NCBI RefSeq assembly: GCF_945859685.1
Contig: NC_079149.1
Coordinates: 84,187,073-84,251,072, forward strand
Direction: 5' to 3'
From: Eupeodes corollae
Lineage: Eukaryota; Arthropoda; Insecta; Diptera; Syrphidae
DNA length: 64,000 nucleotides
A model generated the notes under the pieces. It was given only the letters and a program-made list of their open reading frames with translations. It made no database searches and was not told the origin of the DNA. Of the stretch, positions 43,993 to 55,554 are shown one piece after another (positions within the stretch are counted from its first letter, which is position 1; each line of letters opens with the position of its first letter). Both the position numbers and the translations under genes were made by a program.

Positions 43993-46428
43993 TATTTTTC
44001 AGACGCTGTATCCTCAAAATGTCACTATTTGGTATGCCCTATTCGGTTGCGCAACAGTCCGTTGAGAACTACGACCTAGTGACTTACAACTCTCAACCAT
44101 TTCTGTAATACTGTTGTCAGAGATGAACGAGACCTACAGTTAAAAGCCGAATCCGAACGACTACTTTGAAAAACCAATTTTTTATAATACTCTTGGAGAA
44201 TTTCTTAATTCCTCAGAAAATCCAGTACCCGTGAAATAAATTGGATTGAAACCAAGACTTCTGACATGACAGTCCATCGCACTAACCATCATGGTACTAC
44301 TGGTTTATATTTCTTCAAAAATTAACCTGGCCATAATTTCACCTTTAATTGAGAACGCTATAAAGCTGTGATTATTGATGTTTTGTGTCTGAATTGGTGG
44401 ATGAACTTTAGTTCTAATAAGACCGTCATGTAAATGCTATTAAAGGACCAAAATGTTGCAAAAACTGGTCTAAAAATTGGCCTCGTAATCATTATCATTA
44501 TAATGAAGTTAATTCTTAACCATATCATTAAATATTATGCGTCTGGAAAAAATTTAAAAGAAAAGAATTATTTTATATACATAAATTAAATTAGTATTGT
44601 AAAGAAATGTTGACCTAGATAAACATCAATAAAGCGTAAAGCTTAAAATTTTGCAAAAAAAAGTTTTGCTGTAGTTACTGTTTTTGAAGTGCTAATACAA
44701 TTTTTGGTTGCCAAATTGTATTACATATATTTATAGACTTTTAGACGGAACGTGCCTTTGTTCCTTATATCGGTTACCTTATCATTTTATTATGTTAGAT
44801 CTGATAAAAATTTCAAGTTCAATGATTTAAACGAAATCAAAACATGTTCTATAGTGGGTTAGGTACTTAGCAAGTTTTTCATTTATATTAAAAAAAATAA
44901 ACATGAGGAAGCCTCGGTACTGTTAGAATTTAATTTGACCTAAAATAACAACTTAGTTTCTTCCAAGGGCGGGTCCAGATTTTAATCAGGATGGGTCACA
45001 CCACACATAACATAAAGACGATTTTTTGGACACCGCTTAATAATGTTTTGAAAAGGAGGCTGCCAAAATTACAACAACATAATTTGTATACATCTAAACC
45101 TTATATTTACATATTTCAAGGTCTAAAGTGACAATTTTAGTTATTCGTTTTTTGTTTGTTGGTCTAACTATTTAATTTGGACAACTCCCTACATATGAAA
45201 GCAATACAAGATTCCAACAATTATTTAAAAATGCCCTATTAATGTGGTGTTTTGGGACCGTTTATCCAACCTAGCACCTACCACAAATCCTATAGTGTGC
45301 CCAAGCAGAGAGTGTGCAAAGTTACTCGCCCATATGAATAATTTCTGAGCTAAAATTTGTCACGTAAGAAGCTTACGCCACATTTTTTTAAACAACAGTA
45401 TACTATACAATTATTTTTGTGCACCAACAAATAAAAGTTTACTGCTTTTTTGTTTGAAAAATGAGATAATACTTAAAATTCCCCGTTTTGTAACTTTACT
45501 TCAAGGAAATGTGACGTGGGACTGTAACAGTTGAAACGTTCTTATTTCTATAAATGTTAAAAATGCTTAAAATATTTTTTATTTTTAAAATCAAACAGAA
45601 TTTATTATGAAGATTTGTCTGGCTTGTTTTTTATCGTTTTTAATTTAATTAACGAACGTTGCTCTTTTGGTGTTTTTGGGACATTTACATATATTCTTGA
45701 AATTTGTGTTTCAATCTCGATTCTCGATCACCTAAAGAAATTCAGATCAAAAAATAGTTTTTGTTTTAAATTATACAGGAATATAAAGCAACTTTAGTTT
45801 TTGTTAAGAAATTAAAAAAAATTGTTTTCACATAATGTACTAAATTGACCATCAAGCTGTTTTTTTTTAATTCTAAATATTCTAATATTTGCTCTTTCTC
45901 TCAGAAAACATTTTATTAAAATAATTTAAAGTATTACTAAAGTTTTTTCAATTAAATTTTGTGAATACCTCTAAGATTACTAAAAGGATTTTAGTTGTTT
46001 TTGAAAAAAGACGCTTTCTTGATGAATATTGCAATAGGGCTGGATTTCCGATTCATATTATGTTCTTGGTCCTCACCTAAAAGTAGCACTTTTTGCAACA
46101 AATTTTAAGTAAGTATACAAATTTTATTTTTCGTCGGACAAATTTACTTATGTATCCAAAGAGTTTCTTAAACATATTTCATGTATTTTAATAATAAAAA
46201 ATGTACCTTCAAAAATATGTTGTTTTCCGAAATTGAAATGCTATTTAAGTTCTCAAAAAACTTGAATTTTTCAAAATTTTCATTTAAAAATCGTTAGATA
46301 GTTTTTTTTTTTTAAATTTTGTATATATGCATATTATTTTTCAGTTTGAGTTTAGAAATATTATTAGCAGTTATTTTGAGCGTATTAATATACATTTTCA
46401 TTTTTTAAAAAAAGGTGTAATATTTTTA
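43993..46428. other. unassigned non-coding stretch
   Basis: No gene was recognised. A segment at about 45510-45640 (ending ACAGAATTTATTATGAAG, CTGGCTTG) repeats sequence at 32160-32300. From about 46200 rightwards the sequence becomes a T-rich array reminiscent of the AT-rich repeat family, but diverged too far to align by eye. Confidence 0.4.
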
Positions 46429-47605
46429 ACTTCCCATAGGAAGTTATTGTAGTGAGCCCGAACCAATGACGCTAGAAACTTAAGTTAAATTTTATATTAT
46501 ATATTGTAAATATATTGTAACGTGATACCAAACCAACATATTTTTGTAAAAAAAAAATCCAACTAACTGTTTTTATAAATGAAAACAAACTGAACTGAAA
46601 TGTGTCACCTCAAAAATTTTACGAATAAAAATCATTTCATCTCCAAATCAATTTTGTTCAACGAACAATAACGTTTTTAACATCTTTTAAAATTTTGAGA
46701 AAAATCGAATTGACAGTTTTTTTTTACAAAAAATAAAGACCTAAAGAAAAAAATTCATACAAGTTGGAAGAAATTGATTTTAAACTCATATATCTTTTCG
46801 AAGCTTTGAGATATTGGCTATAAACTGCTTTTATCTCATAAAAAACATTGTTTTCACCATTCAGTAAAGTTTTGAGAACAATCGAATTGACAGTTTTTTT
46901 TTTACAAAAAACTAAAAACTTAATCAAAATTTAACAAAAGTTGGTAAGAATTGATTGTCGACTCAATTATCTTTTCAAAACTTTGAGATAAGTGCTTTAA
47001 ACTACTTATATCTTTTAAAAAATATTGTTGTCAACATTCAATAAAATTTTGCGAAAAATCTAATGGACAGTTTTTTTCACAAAAAATAAAAACCTAAAAT
47101 TAAAACATTAGTAAAACTTGGTAAACATTTACTTTCGACTCAAATAGCTTTTCAAAACTTAAAAATATTGTTCTCAAACTTTTTATTTCACAGAAAATAT
47201 TGTTTTCGATATTCAGTAGTTTTTGTTTTTATAAAAATCCAAAAGTCCCTTTTTTTATAAAGAAATAAAATCTACAAAAAATAGTACGCAAATTTGGTAA
47301 AAATTGATGTTCGGTTCTTGATATCTCTAAAATTAATTTCATTCATCCAATTTGTAAAAATTTAAGAAATGCTACTAAAATTGGTAAACATTTGATTTCG
47401 ACCAAAAATATATTTAACAAAATTAGATTTTCAAACTAAACTATTTCTTTATATGAAAAATATTTTTGGTCATTTTAAAAATAATTTAACTGACAATTTT
47501 TTTAAACCTACACGAAAACCAACAAACTTTTAAGCAGGACAAATTGACAGACGAGATGGGAAGTTATCAGTGTGGGTCGTATCCCAGCCTCTTTTTAAAT
47601 TTCTT
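46429..47605 (+). mobile_element. AT-rich repeat-built element, copy II
   Basis: Left end AACTTCCCATAGGAAGTTAT at about 46428. Internal repeats are marked by a TTGACAG-like motif before a T-run at 46711, 46889, 47065 and (diverged) about 47245, giving a unit of about 176-180 bp. Each unit has the order GACAG, T-run, ACAAAAAAT, AAAGTTGGTAAAAATTGA, CGACTCAAATATCTTTTCAA, TTTGAGATA and CATTCAGTAAAATTTTGAGA. Right end: GACAGACGAGATGGGAAG, TTATCAGTGTGGGTCGTAT and CCCAGCCTC (about 47590). It does not code for protein. It is the best preserved copy, since nothing has inserted into it. Confidence 0.75.
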
Positions 47606-47900
47606 TTTGTTAGAAAATTACTTCCAATAGGAAGTTATTGTAATCTGTTCGATTTGTCGATTTGAAAATTGTAATATTTCTCTATGTTTTAAGGTCCCTA
47701 GAGTCTAAATACAAGATTTTTAGAAAGATATATATGTGTGCGAATGTATGTAGGTTGGGGACGATTTTTTCGTCGACTATATCTCAAGACCTAGAGGAGA
47801 TATCGACTTCAAATAAATGTGGCTATGCCGATAATAATGCAGAAAGATGCATAAGGGGTTTAAACAATTTGAGAAAAATCGAATTGACAGCTTTTTTAAA

Positions 47901-49110
47901 AGTTGGTCCGCAAACGGACCGCGAAAGGTCAAAAGGCGGACCGCGGAACCACGAAAGGTCAAACTTAGCCATACTAACTATTCAATTTAATAACATATGT
48001 ACACACGTATGTAACTTTAAACAAAATTAAAAAATGCTTCACAAACACCCAAGCAAGTGCGTTTGCAACTCCTTTACGCAATTTTAAATATGGCTGCTAA
48101 GCACGTATTCACAGACTAATAAATTAAGTTGAATGTAAAACATCTTTTTTTTTGTAAGTAAAATTCTGCAGTCGAATCAGTTGTCAGTCTTATTGTGAGA
48201 TGGAATTACGGAGCTTTCGTTCGATATCGTTTTATAATTGTTCGTGTTTACAAACGTTTCGTACCAATGATATGGATCCTAAAAAGCGAAAAGTGGACAG
48301 TAAAAACATTAAGTTTCTGAACGAGTGGACTGAACAATATTGTTTTACTTTAATTAAAGAGCGCAATATACTAGCTTTAGCTTTTCTAAAAGATGTTTTG
48401 AAATATTTAAATGAGCTTAACATCCAGTTACAAGGAAATGGGAAATTAATATGTGATTTATTACAAAGCGTGTCCACTTTTCATTGTAATCTGGATGTTT
48501 TCTAAAAAGATATTGCTAAAAAAGAATATATTCCTTTCCCAGCAATTCTTGAATATAAAAATAAGAACTCTGAAGAAGAAGATATTGCAGTGTTTTCAAA
48601 CTTTCTATCCAATCTTCAAAGCGAATTTGCAGTAAGATTCCAAGATGCAGTAGCAGAATGGACTGTAGTGGCTGCGAAGTTATTCGATCTTTCAAAAGCT
48701 TCATTACTTTTGGAATTATTTGACCTTGAAAAAGATATTTCATTGCAAATGTTTAAAACTGCATCCTGTGAAAAATTATTAAATTATCTACTATGTTTGG
48801 CTCGACTTATGTATATAAGCGAAACGTTTTCTCAAACATACATTTTTTGAAGAAGAAATATCGGTCGAGACTATCAGACGCCCACCTTGATGACACTCTT
48901 TGCATTTGCTGCTCCTCACCTGACCCAAACTATACAAAATTGGCTCAAGACCATCGTATTAATTTTTCTCTTTAATTTCATTAATATAACAGTTACTTAA
49001 ATGAAGCAAAATAAAAATTACAAAACTTTTTTGTTTTTTTTTTCTGGATCTCGATTAAAATGTTTTCAACCGTATCTGGACCTCACTTAAAACTACTTGC
49101 GGACTCCTGG
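47901..49110 (+). mobile_element. hAT transposon (GTF2IRD2-like transposase), internally deleted
   Basis: Left end near TTGGTCCGCAAACGGACC, right end near CTACTTGCGGACTCCTG. The inner TCCGCAA is inverted in both, and flanks TTTTTAAA and GTTTAAAC form an imperfect 8-bp duplication. The coding frame starts at 48272 with MDPKKRKVDSKNIKFLNEW (nuclear signal and start of a BED-type finger), then jumps to the late part of the transposase: FLKDVLKYLNELNIQLQGNG, an in-frame stop (48503), NFLSNLQSEFAVRFQD, and LFDLSKASLLLELFDLEKDI. After a frameshift the dimerisation region follows (MFGSTYVYKRNVFS, YRSRLSDAHLDDTLCICCSS), ending at 48975. The catalytic core is missing. Confidence 0.85.
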
Positions 49111-49137
49111 TTTAAACTAATTTCATCTTATCGAAAA

Positions 49138-49570
49138 CTAGCTGACCCGGCCCAGCGTTAATGTGGCTATCTTTTTTTGTCAAATTACATTTTTATCAGC
49201 TATTTATGTTCGAACAAATGAGTATATTACAAAGTTGTTAGTAAATAACGTGTGACAGTTTAATCTTACAGTTTAAAATCTTAGTTATTTTGAACTATAA
49301 ATACTTTCAATTTCAATTTAATTTAGCACTAATCGGTGCACAATATTTTAGGTTAACTTGCCTTTCGTGAACACAAATAAGTTCGACAAGCAATATGTAG
49401 GTATAGCTGCCCACGAGAAAAACGTGGATATTCCAAATCTAAACCACAAATGGATATTGTTGAGCCTTGAGACTTTTTTATAGACATGTCAAAATCTAAA
49501 GGAATTTGAGACTTTAACCTTTTGGCTGCCAAAATAGCCCGTTGGCTGAGCCAGTAATGATTCAAGTAAT
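49138..49570 (-). mobile_element. Helitron 3' end with helicase C-terminus
   Basis: The reverse strand encodes NHYWLSQRAILAAKRL, then KKSQGSTISICGLDLEYPRF and SRGQLYLHIACR, the final helicase motifs of Helitron Rep/Hel proteins (NKSQGQTLxxxGLDLExPxFSHGQLYVACSR). Decayed LFVFTKGKLT and NIVHRLVLN follow. The 3' terminus reads GGCCGGGTCAGCTAG on the reverse strand and ends in CTAG (49141-49138), followed by T, consistent with the CTRR end and A/T insertion site of Helitrons. Only the last part of the element is left. Confidence 0.8.
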
Positions 49571-49749
49571 TACTATGTATATTTGAAAAATACTCTATCT
49601 TTCAAGTTGGATGTTGTTTTCGATATTCAGTAGCAATTTTATAAAAATCATAGAAGTCCACGTCTACAAACAAAAGTAGGTACGTGTATCTCTCGTATTT
49701 CGTTAATAAATAAAGGTATTGACTTTGAAACAATTTGCTTCTGTGCTAA

Positions 49750-50432
49750 ATTTTCTTAGAGGGTTTTTTAATTGGCACGGGTAGATTTTGGCGCCCGTGG
49801 CGGCCATTCCGTTTTGGTAACATCTGTCAAATCTTTTGTTTATTATTCAATTGTTAGTGTTAAATCCTCATGGCAAAGTTATAAAATTCAACTGCACGTT
49901 AAAATGATAACATTTTATTATCAAACAAGTGTTCGTTAACGCAAACGTTGCGCCCATTGCGTCTATTTTAAGGTAGACGTGGTGGCGCTTCAGAGTCGAC
50001 TCTTCAACGTGTGGTGGCCAAATATGAGACGACCGGTTCGGTATATAACCAGCCAACATCCGTACGTTTAAGGAACGCAAGATCAGCCGAGAACATCGCC
50101 GCGGTCCGTGAAAGTGTACAGAACACGAGGCAGTCCATTCCTCGCTGTGCACAAGAACTCGGCCTTTCACAGACTTCAACTTGGCGAATTTTACGTCGGG
50201 ACTTGGGCCTACACCAGGATCTAACTGATCCAGGAGCTCAAAGTTCATGATTATAGACAACGTCGTCTGTTCGCTGACTGGTCTTCGAATCGTTTAGAAG
50301 AGGACCCCAGTTTTGGCCAAAAAAAACATCTTTAGTGACGATTCGCATTTTTGGGTGAATGGTTGTGTTAACAAGCAAAATTGCCGATATGGCCTAAATT
50401 GAACCATTTCAACATCTACCCGCCCTTATTAA
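49750..50432 (+). pseudogene. mariner-like transposase fragment
   Basis: The left side (49755-49930) resembles a mariner terminus and leader. The forward frame then gives VVAKYETTGSVYNQP, NARSAENIAAVRESVQNTRQ and SIPRCAQELGLSQTSTWRIL, followed by RRDLGLH, a complete HTH pair. After a frameshift come LIQELKVHDYRQRRLFADW and SSNRLEEDPSFGQK, then SDDSHFWVNGCVNKQNC containing the first catalytic aspartate. Coding ends at about 50430, where AT-rich repeat sequence resumes. The second half of the enzyme is absent. It belongs to the same broad mariner group as the remnant at 2875-3905. Confidence 0.83.
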
Positions 50433-50714
50433 AAAATCTTTAAAAGAAATAAAAACTTTCAAGAAATTGTACTAAAATTTATAAACTTGGTTTTCGACTA
50501 AAAATGTCGTTAACAAAAATAGATTTTAAATCAAACTATGTATTTCATATATGTAAAATATTGTTGGTAATTCTTAGTTAATCTTTTAGAAAAATTTGAC
50601 TGACAACTTTTTTAAAGTTTTTTTTTTTTTCAACAACAACAATTTTTTTTGGACAAGACCTTATACTGCCTTTTTAATATTTATTGATCAAAAATGTGAT
50701 TATCCAGATTTAAG

Positions 50715-52240
50715 AAAAAAAGAGCCTGGGATGCGATCCACACTGATAACTTTCTATCCCGACTGTCTATATTTGTCTTGCTTAAAAGTTTGTAGGTTTT
50801 CGTGTTGAGTTAAGAAAGTTGTCAGTTGAATTATTCTAAAAACATTTAAAATTACCAAAAATATTTTTCATATAAAGAAATCGTTTAGTTAGAAAATCTA
50901 GTTTTGTTAAATAGATTTTTAGTCGAAAACAAATTTTTACCAATTTAAGAAGGATTTCTTAATTTTTTACAAATAGAATGAATGAAATTAATTTGAGAGA
51001 TATCAAGAACCGAACATCAATTTTCACCAAATTTGCGTAGTATTTCCTGTAGATTTTATTTTTTTTTATGGAAACACGGACTTTTGGATTTTTATTAAAA
51101 AAAAAACACTGAATATCGAAAACAATATTTTTTGTGATATAAAAGAAGTTTGAAAACAATATTTTAAATTTTTGAAAAGCTATTTGAGTCGAAAGTAAAA
51201 TGTTACCAAGTTGTAGTATTGTTTTTTTTGTTATGTTTTTATTTTTTGTAAAAAAATAGATTTTCCTTAAAATTTTACTGAGTGTTGACAACAATATTTT
51301 TTGAAAGACAAGATAAGTTTAAAGAACATATCTCAAAGTTTTAAAAAAATATTTGAGTCGAAAATCAATGTTTACCACCTTATATAAACTTTTTTTTTCG
51401 ATTTTTTGTAAAACAAACTGTCAATTCGATTTTTCTTAAAATTTCACTGAATGTTGACAACAATATTTTTTCAAAGATAAAAGTAGTTTAAAGCTAATAT
51501 CTCAAAGCTTTCAAAAGATATTTGTGTCGAAAATCAATTTTTAAGAACTTTTATCAATTTTTTATTTAGGTTTTTATTTGTTGTAAAAAAAACTGTCATT
51601 TCGATTTTTCTCAACATTTTTCACAATATTTCTTATAAGATTAAATAAATTTGAAACCTTAACCTCAAGTTTTTGAAAAAAATATTTGAGTCGAAATTTA
51701 ATTTTTACCAACTTTGAGTAATGTTTTTATTTTTTTTTAACAAAAAACTATCAATTACATTTTACTCAAAATTGTATTAGATGTCAAAAACATTATTTTT
51801 CGTTGCACAAAATTGTTTTGAAGATGAAATCATACTTTAGTCGTAAAATTTTCGAGGTGATTTTTTTCAGTTTTTTTGAGTTATAAAAAAAACGTTACAA
51901 TATATAATATAAAATTTAATTCAAGCCTCTACCGTCATTGGTTGATGAGATATTTAGGTTTAACGAAAATGTTAACCTTTTTTTTAAACTGCTATGGTAA
52001 AAAAAACACCCACGCAATTTTCTTGAGAGCCCTTTCTGCATCTTTCTGCCTTAACATATGTATAACAAAATGTATTGGAAGTCAATATGTGGTATGGACG
52101 ACGAAAAAAACGTCACGAACGTAAAGGCGTACGAACGTACGTACACACGCACGCACATACATCTTTCTAAAAATCTTTTATTTCGACTCTAGGGACTTTG
52201 AAACGTCGAGAAATGTCAAAATTTTCAATTTATGGGAAGT
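50715..52240 (-). mobile_element. AT-rich repeat-built element, copy IV (inverted)
   Basis: Left end GAGCCTGGGATGCGATCCAC, CACTGATAACTTTCTATCCC and TTAAAAGTTTGTAGGTTTTC. Right end CTTTTATTTCGACTCTAGGG, GAAACGTCGAGAAATGTC and ATGGGAAG. Between them, CTGTCAATTCGATTTTTC-type motifs recur at about 51257, 51419, 51594 and 51749, spaced 155-175 bp. It is the reverse of copies II and III, so III and IV lie tail to tail. It does not code for protein. A run of ACGTACGTACACACGCACGC precedes the right end. Confidence 0.75.
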
Positions 52241-53842
52241 TTAAATAAATTAATGTTTTCAAAAATTTACTAACAAAAAGAAATTTAATTAATTATTCAA
52301 ATTGAAGAGAAATCTAATTTTTATTCACTTTTCTATACAAAGCACCATGGCAACACTTTGCTTAATGCCTTCCCGAAATGTTATCTGTCCCATTCTCTGC
52401 AAAGTTTAAATTTCAACCAAAATAAAAAAGAGTAAACCTTAATAAGAAAATAAGAAAGAGAATGCGACTAAGAACAAAACTTTCCAGTGTGCTCCCGGAG
52501 AATTCCACTATCCCCCCTTTTAGCTACATAAATGTTTCAGGAATCTTTTCCAATCACAAATTTTCTTTGCCACAAGCACAACGAATCATGCAACATTTCA
52601 CCCAGCCCATGCCAGGCTAGACCAGGCAGTGTGTGCCCCATGAATCTGCATTCGAAATTTTTAAAACTTTATACGTTCTGCGATCACCATCGACGGCGGA
52701 CTTGATCGCTCGACGCTCTTTTACAATCTTTTATACGCTGTTTAGTGTTTTGTGATTTCGAACGAATTTCTTCTTGTTTTCTTATTCGAGTTAAAATATA
52801 ATTTAATTTATTTTGCAAAACAATAATTAGTGTGCTCCGAGTTTTGGAATCTTAACAAACATTAAATTCCAAGAGCCCTAAAAATAAGAAAAGCGATTTC
52901 TTTGTGCTTTTTCTTTTTTGAAAAAACGAAGGATTACTTTACGAGTACACACGATTTTTATCGGTCAGTGATCTTACACTTATGATCGTGTTTTATGTCT
53001 TCTGCTCGGGAGAAAATATCGGAATAAAAATTTGATTTTACATGAATTTCGTGTTTGTTTTTGAGTGCTTACTTTGTGCAGCTGATTTCTGCTGATTTTT
53101 ACGCGTCTGTGTCTGCGTCTGCGGCGACTGCATTTCCTTTTCCCTCCCCTATATGCGTGCGTGCGTTTAGAGAGAAATTTATTGTTTTGTATAATTAGTG
53201 GAGAAAAGATTCATCTACCTACGAGATAGATACATATTTATCTTCTAGATAAATGAACTGGGAGAATAATAATTATGTGATGTTTGCATGTAGCATGTGC
53301 ATTAAATTTTATAAATGAAAATTTTTATTCTCAGCTACTAACTGAAGGAAAGAGATAAAGAGAGAGGAGAAAGAGACAACGAGAAGATACAAAATTTAGA
53401 TACAAAAACAACTTTAAAGGGGAAAAACGAGTGAAAATAAATCAGAAAATAATACAAAAACAAAAAAGATTATTATGGAAATTTATTAGAGCGGAAAAAA
53501 AAACACACAGTGAAGTGAAGTGATCTTGGTTTGATATTAATTTAATCTCTTGATAGGAGCCTTAATTTATGTGCAATTTCTGTTTCTGTCGTGTATTGTG
53601 CCTTGAAACTATCTTTGGGCGTCTTAGACTATTCGCCGCCAATAATTTCTTTGTTTTCTTTATTTGAAAACGATAGCTTTCTAACGGTTTTTTGGTTCTT
53701 TCTTTTATATTGTTCTTCTGGCCAAAAGAAAATTGTTTGTTTTGTTTACTATCTATACATATTGTGTTTTTGTTTATCATTTTTGATTGATAAAATAATT
53801 TTCCATAAATGAAAAACATCAGGAGCAAGTTCTCCTTGAGCA
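52241..53842. other. probable host 5' flanking / leader sequence
   Basis: No transposon similarity was recognised over this interval, unlike almost all of the window to its left. Composition is more balanced in places (about 52480-52760 and 53080-53170). The last 500 bp contain purine-rich AGAGA/GAAAG stretches common in fly 5' leaders. It ends at the start codon of the open frame at 53843. No core promoter element could be assigned with confidence. Confidence 0.4.
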
Positions 53843-54283
53843 ATGATCATATCGAAAGATCTGTTCATTTTTGGTGAACAACTTTTGGCAAACTTAATTG
53901 AGAGCGGAAGTGAAAACTTATCAACTAGTGATTCCATCGTCTACGGCATCGTCGACACCGATCAACATCACCATCAGCAGTTATTAAAGATCGAAAACGA
54001 AAAAGAAGATATCATCAACATTTCACCTACAGATACAACGATCAGAGTGGCGGCGGTCACAGAGGAAGACGAGCTGGCGGTTACAACGGAAGTTGGTGAT
54101 CCGACAAAACAGCATTTGTTGGTGGAAAAGGTTGTGCCGCGAATTGTGGTCAAAGGAGGAAGAACCGGAGGAGGAGGAGGCACTATAGTAGCACCACCAC
54201 CAGCTCCACCACCACTGGGCACAGTTGAAATCAATATGGGAAAAGTCGTGCTGGGAGCAAATACAAGGTTCGTATTCGTATGA
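53843..54283 (+). CDS. hypothetical host protein, probable first coding exon
   Basis: A 146-codon frame starts MIISKDLFIFGEQLLANLIE and includes a His/Gln stretch (DQHHHQQ), acidic segments (ENEKEDI, TEEDE), KVVPRIVVKGG, a GGGGG tract and a proline tract (APPPAPPPLG), then VEINMGKVVLGANTR. Low-complexity His/Gln, Gly and Pro runs are typical of fly regulatory or neuronal proteins. Codon use is more GC-rich than nearby transposon remnants and no transposon motif is present. A possible splice donor (AAG/GTTCGT) follows GANTR at about 54269, so the last residues and stop may be intronic. No membrane segment or catalytic motif is seen, and I do not recognise the gene. Confidence 0.5.
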   Translation: MIISKDLFIFGEQLLANLIESGSENLSTSDSIVYGIVDTDQHHHQQLLKIENEKEDIINISPTDTTIRVAAVTEEDELAVTTEVGDPTKQHLLVEKVVPRIVVKGGRTGGGGGTIVAPPPAPPPLGTVEINMGKVVLGANTRFVFV

Positions 54284-55554
54284 ATTCACAAATTTTTATT
54301 ATTTTTATGTGGAATAGTGGGGAAGTCGGTTAAACGTGAAAATGTCGACGACGCGCAACGCGCGACGCGATGGTTGTTGTTCGGTTAGGTTCGGTGCGGA
54401 AAATAGATGGGAACTAGGTTTTCGCGTTAACCGGATTGAATGGGAGGAAAAGTTGTAATGCAAAAAAAAAAGTACAAGCAAGTAAGTGTCTTCTAAGGCG
54501 ATATGTGTAGGATTGAAAAAGTTGTCCGCGCGCACATATTAGAGAAGAGGAAGTAACCTACTTTTCTTGCATGAACTGATTGGGTCTCAGATTAGAAAAT
54601 TTCAAATGTCATGTTGCATTTGAATGCAATCACAATTGACTTGTTGGCATGGTTAGAGCCAGAGGTTGGGTACATTAGGTAGGTACCCACAATTTATGAC
54701 GATGATAATGAAATTTTCACATACCTACCTACCTAAGTATAGGTATTTTGAGACTGCAAACACTTCCTTGTTACAAAGAGAAAACGAAGACTCATTCAAA
54801 AATTTCTACTGTTTGATTGTTCCAAGTAATTGAATATCTAATAACTTAAATTCTGTATTTCTAACTTCAATAAAAGGTGTTTTTTTTGTTTGTTTTTGCA
54901 AGATGTTAAAACATTATTATATTCAAAATACTGAAACATATAGTTATACATCATAAAGTTAAAGGATTTAAATGTTGTAGGAAGTAAGATGATTTAACAA
55001 TTTGTTAGTGAAGTTACACAGTCTTATATTATACACGATTTGTATCTACGGCTTCAATACAAAATTAAAAAAAAACATAAGATTCAATTGACCCTTTTCT
55101 GAAAATAGCTCTAAAACATCTTCTAAGAAAGGAAGCTTTATAGAAATTCCAGCAACGACCATATACTCGTTCAGTGACCCAATTAACACTGGAACGGACG
55201 GAAGACTCTATTCCAGAACTTGTTTGATCTGTAGACTTAAACAAGGAGTTTGTTTATGTTACAACAATAAACCAAATAATAATGTTGGGTATTTCAAACA
55301 AATTTGATTTCAGTGTTTCTCGACTACTTTCTCCGCGTGGCAAAAGGTCAATCGAGATCATCATCGAGAATCTAACCAAATTTGTGTGTGTAATTTTTAA
55401 TGTAATGTTTCAATTAGCTTGATATTCAAAATAGTTTTTAAATATACATGCGGTTATCTATTTTGGGGTTCAAAAGTAAACATAAATTAAAACAATACAA
55501 AATATATTTTTCATTATATTTCTTTTTTTATTATAAAGTTTGAACGTTGAAGTT
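54284..55554. other. probable intron or downstream host DNA
   Basis: No transposon or coding similarity was recognised. The sequence right of the open frame is moderately GC-rich to about 54540 (ACGCGCAACGCGCGACGCG near 54350), then AT-rich. This fits an intron following a first exon but could be plain intergenic DNA. A reverse frame across 54305-54535 is considered incidental. Confidence 0.35.

Larger units (their letters stand above)
47627..50640 (+). mobile_element. AT-rich repeat-built element, copy III (three insertions)
   Basis: The left end ACTTCCAATAGGAAGTTAT is followed by the conserved AAGGTCCCTAGAGTC and AGAAAGATATATATGTG region. Sequence up to about 47900 matches this end of the family. 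Family sequence reappears at about 49600-49680 (TTTTCGATATTCAGTAGC) and at 50432-50620 (GACTGACAACTTTTTTAAAG). The intervals hold an hAT element (47901-49110), a Helitron 3' part (49138-49570) and a mariner fragment (49750-50432). Most central repeat units seem to be missing. Confidence 0.65.

Noticed and set aside
44940..45400. Possible host gene fragment in a mixed-composition stretch
   Set aside because: No frame longer than chance and no recognisable peptide.
46600..47500. Regularly spaced repeats as a CRISPR array
   Set aside because: Units of about 178 bp are contiguous with no spacers, and the genome is eukaryotic.
54305..54535. Reverse frame right of the host exon
   Set aside because: Composition follows the GC-rich patch and there is no motif; likely incidental.
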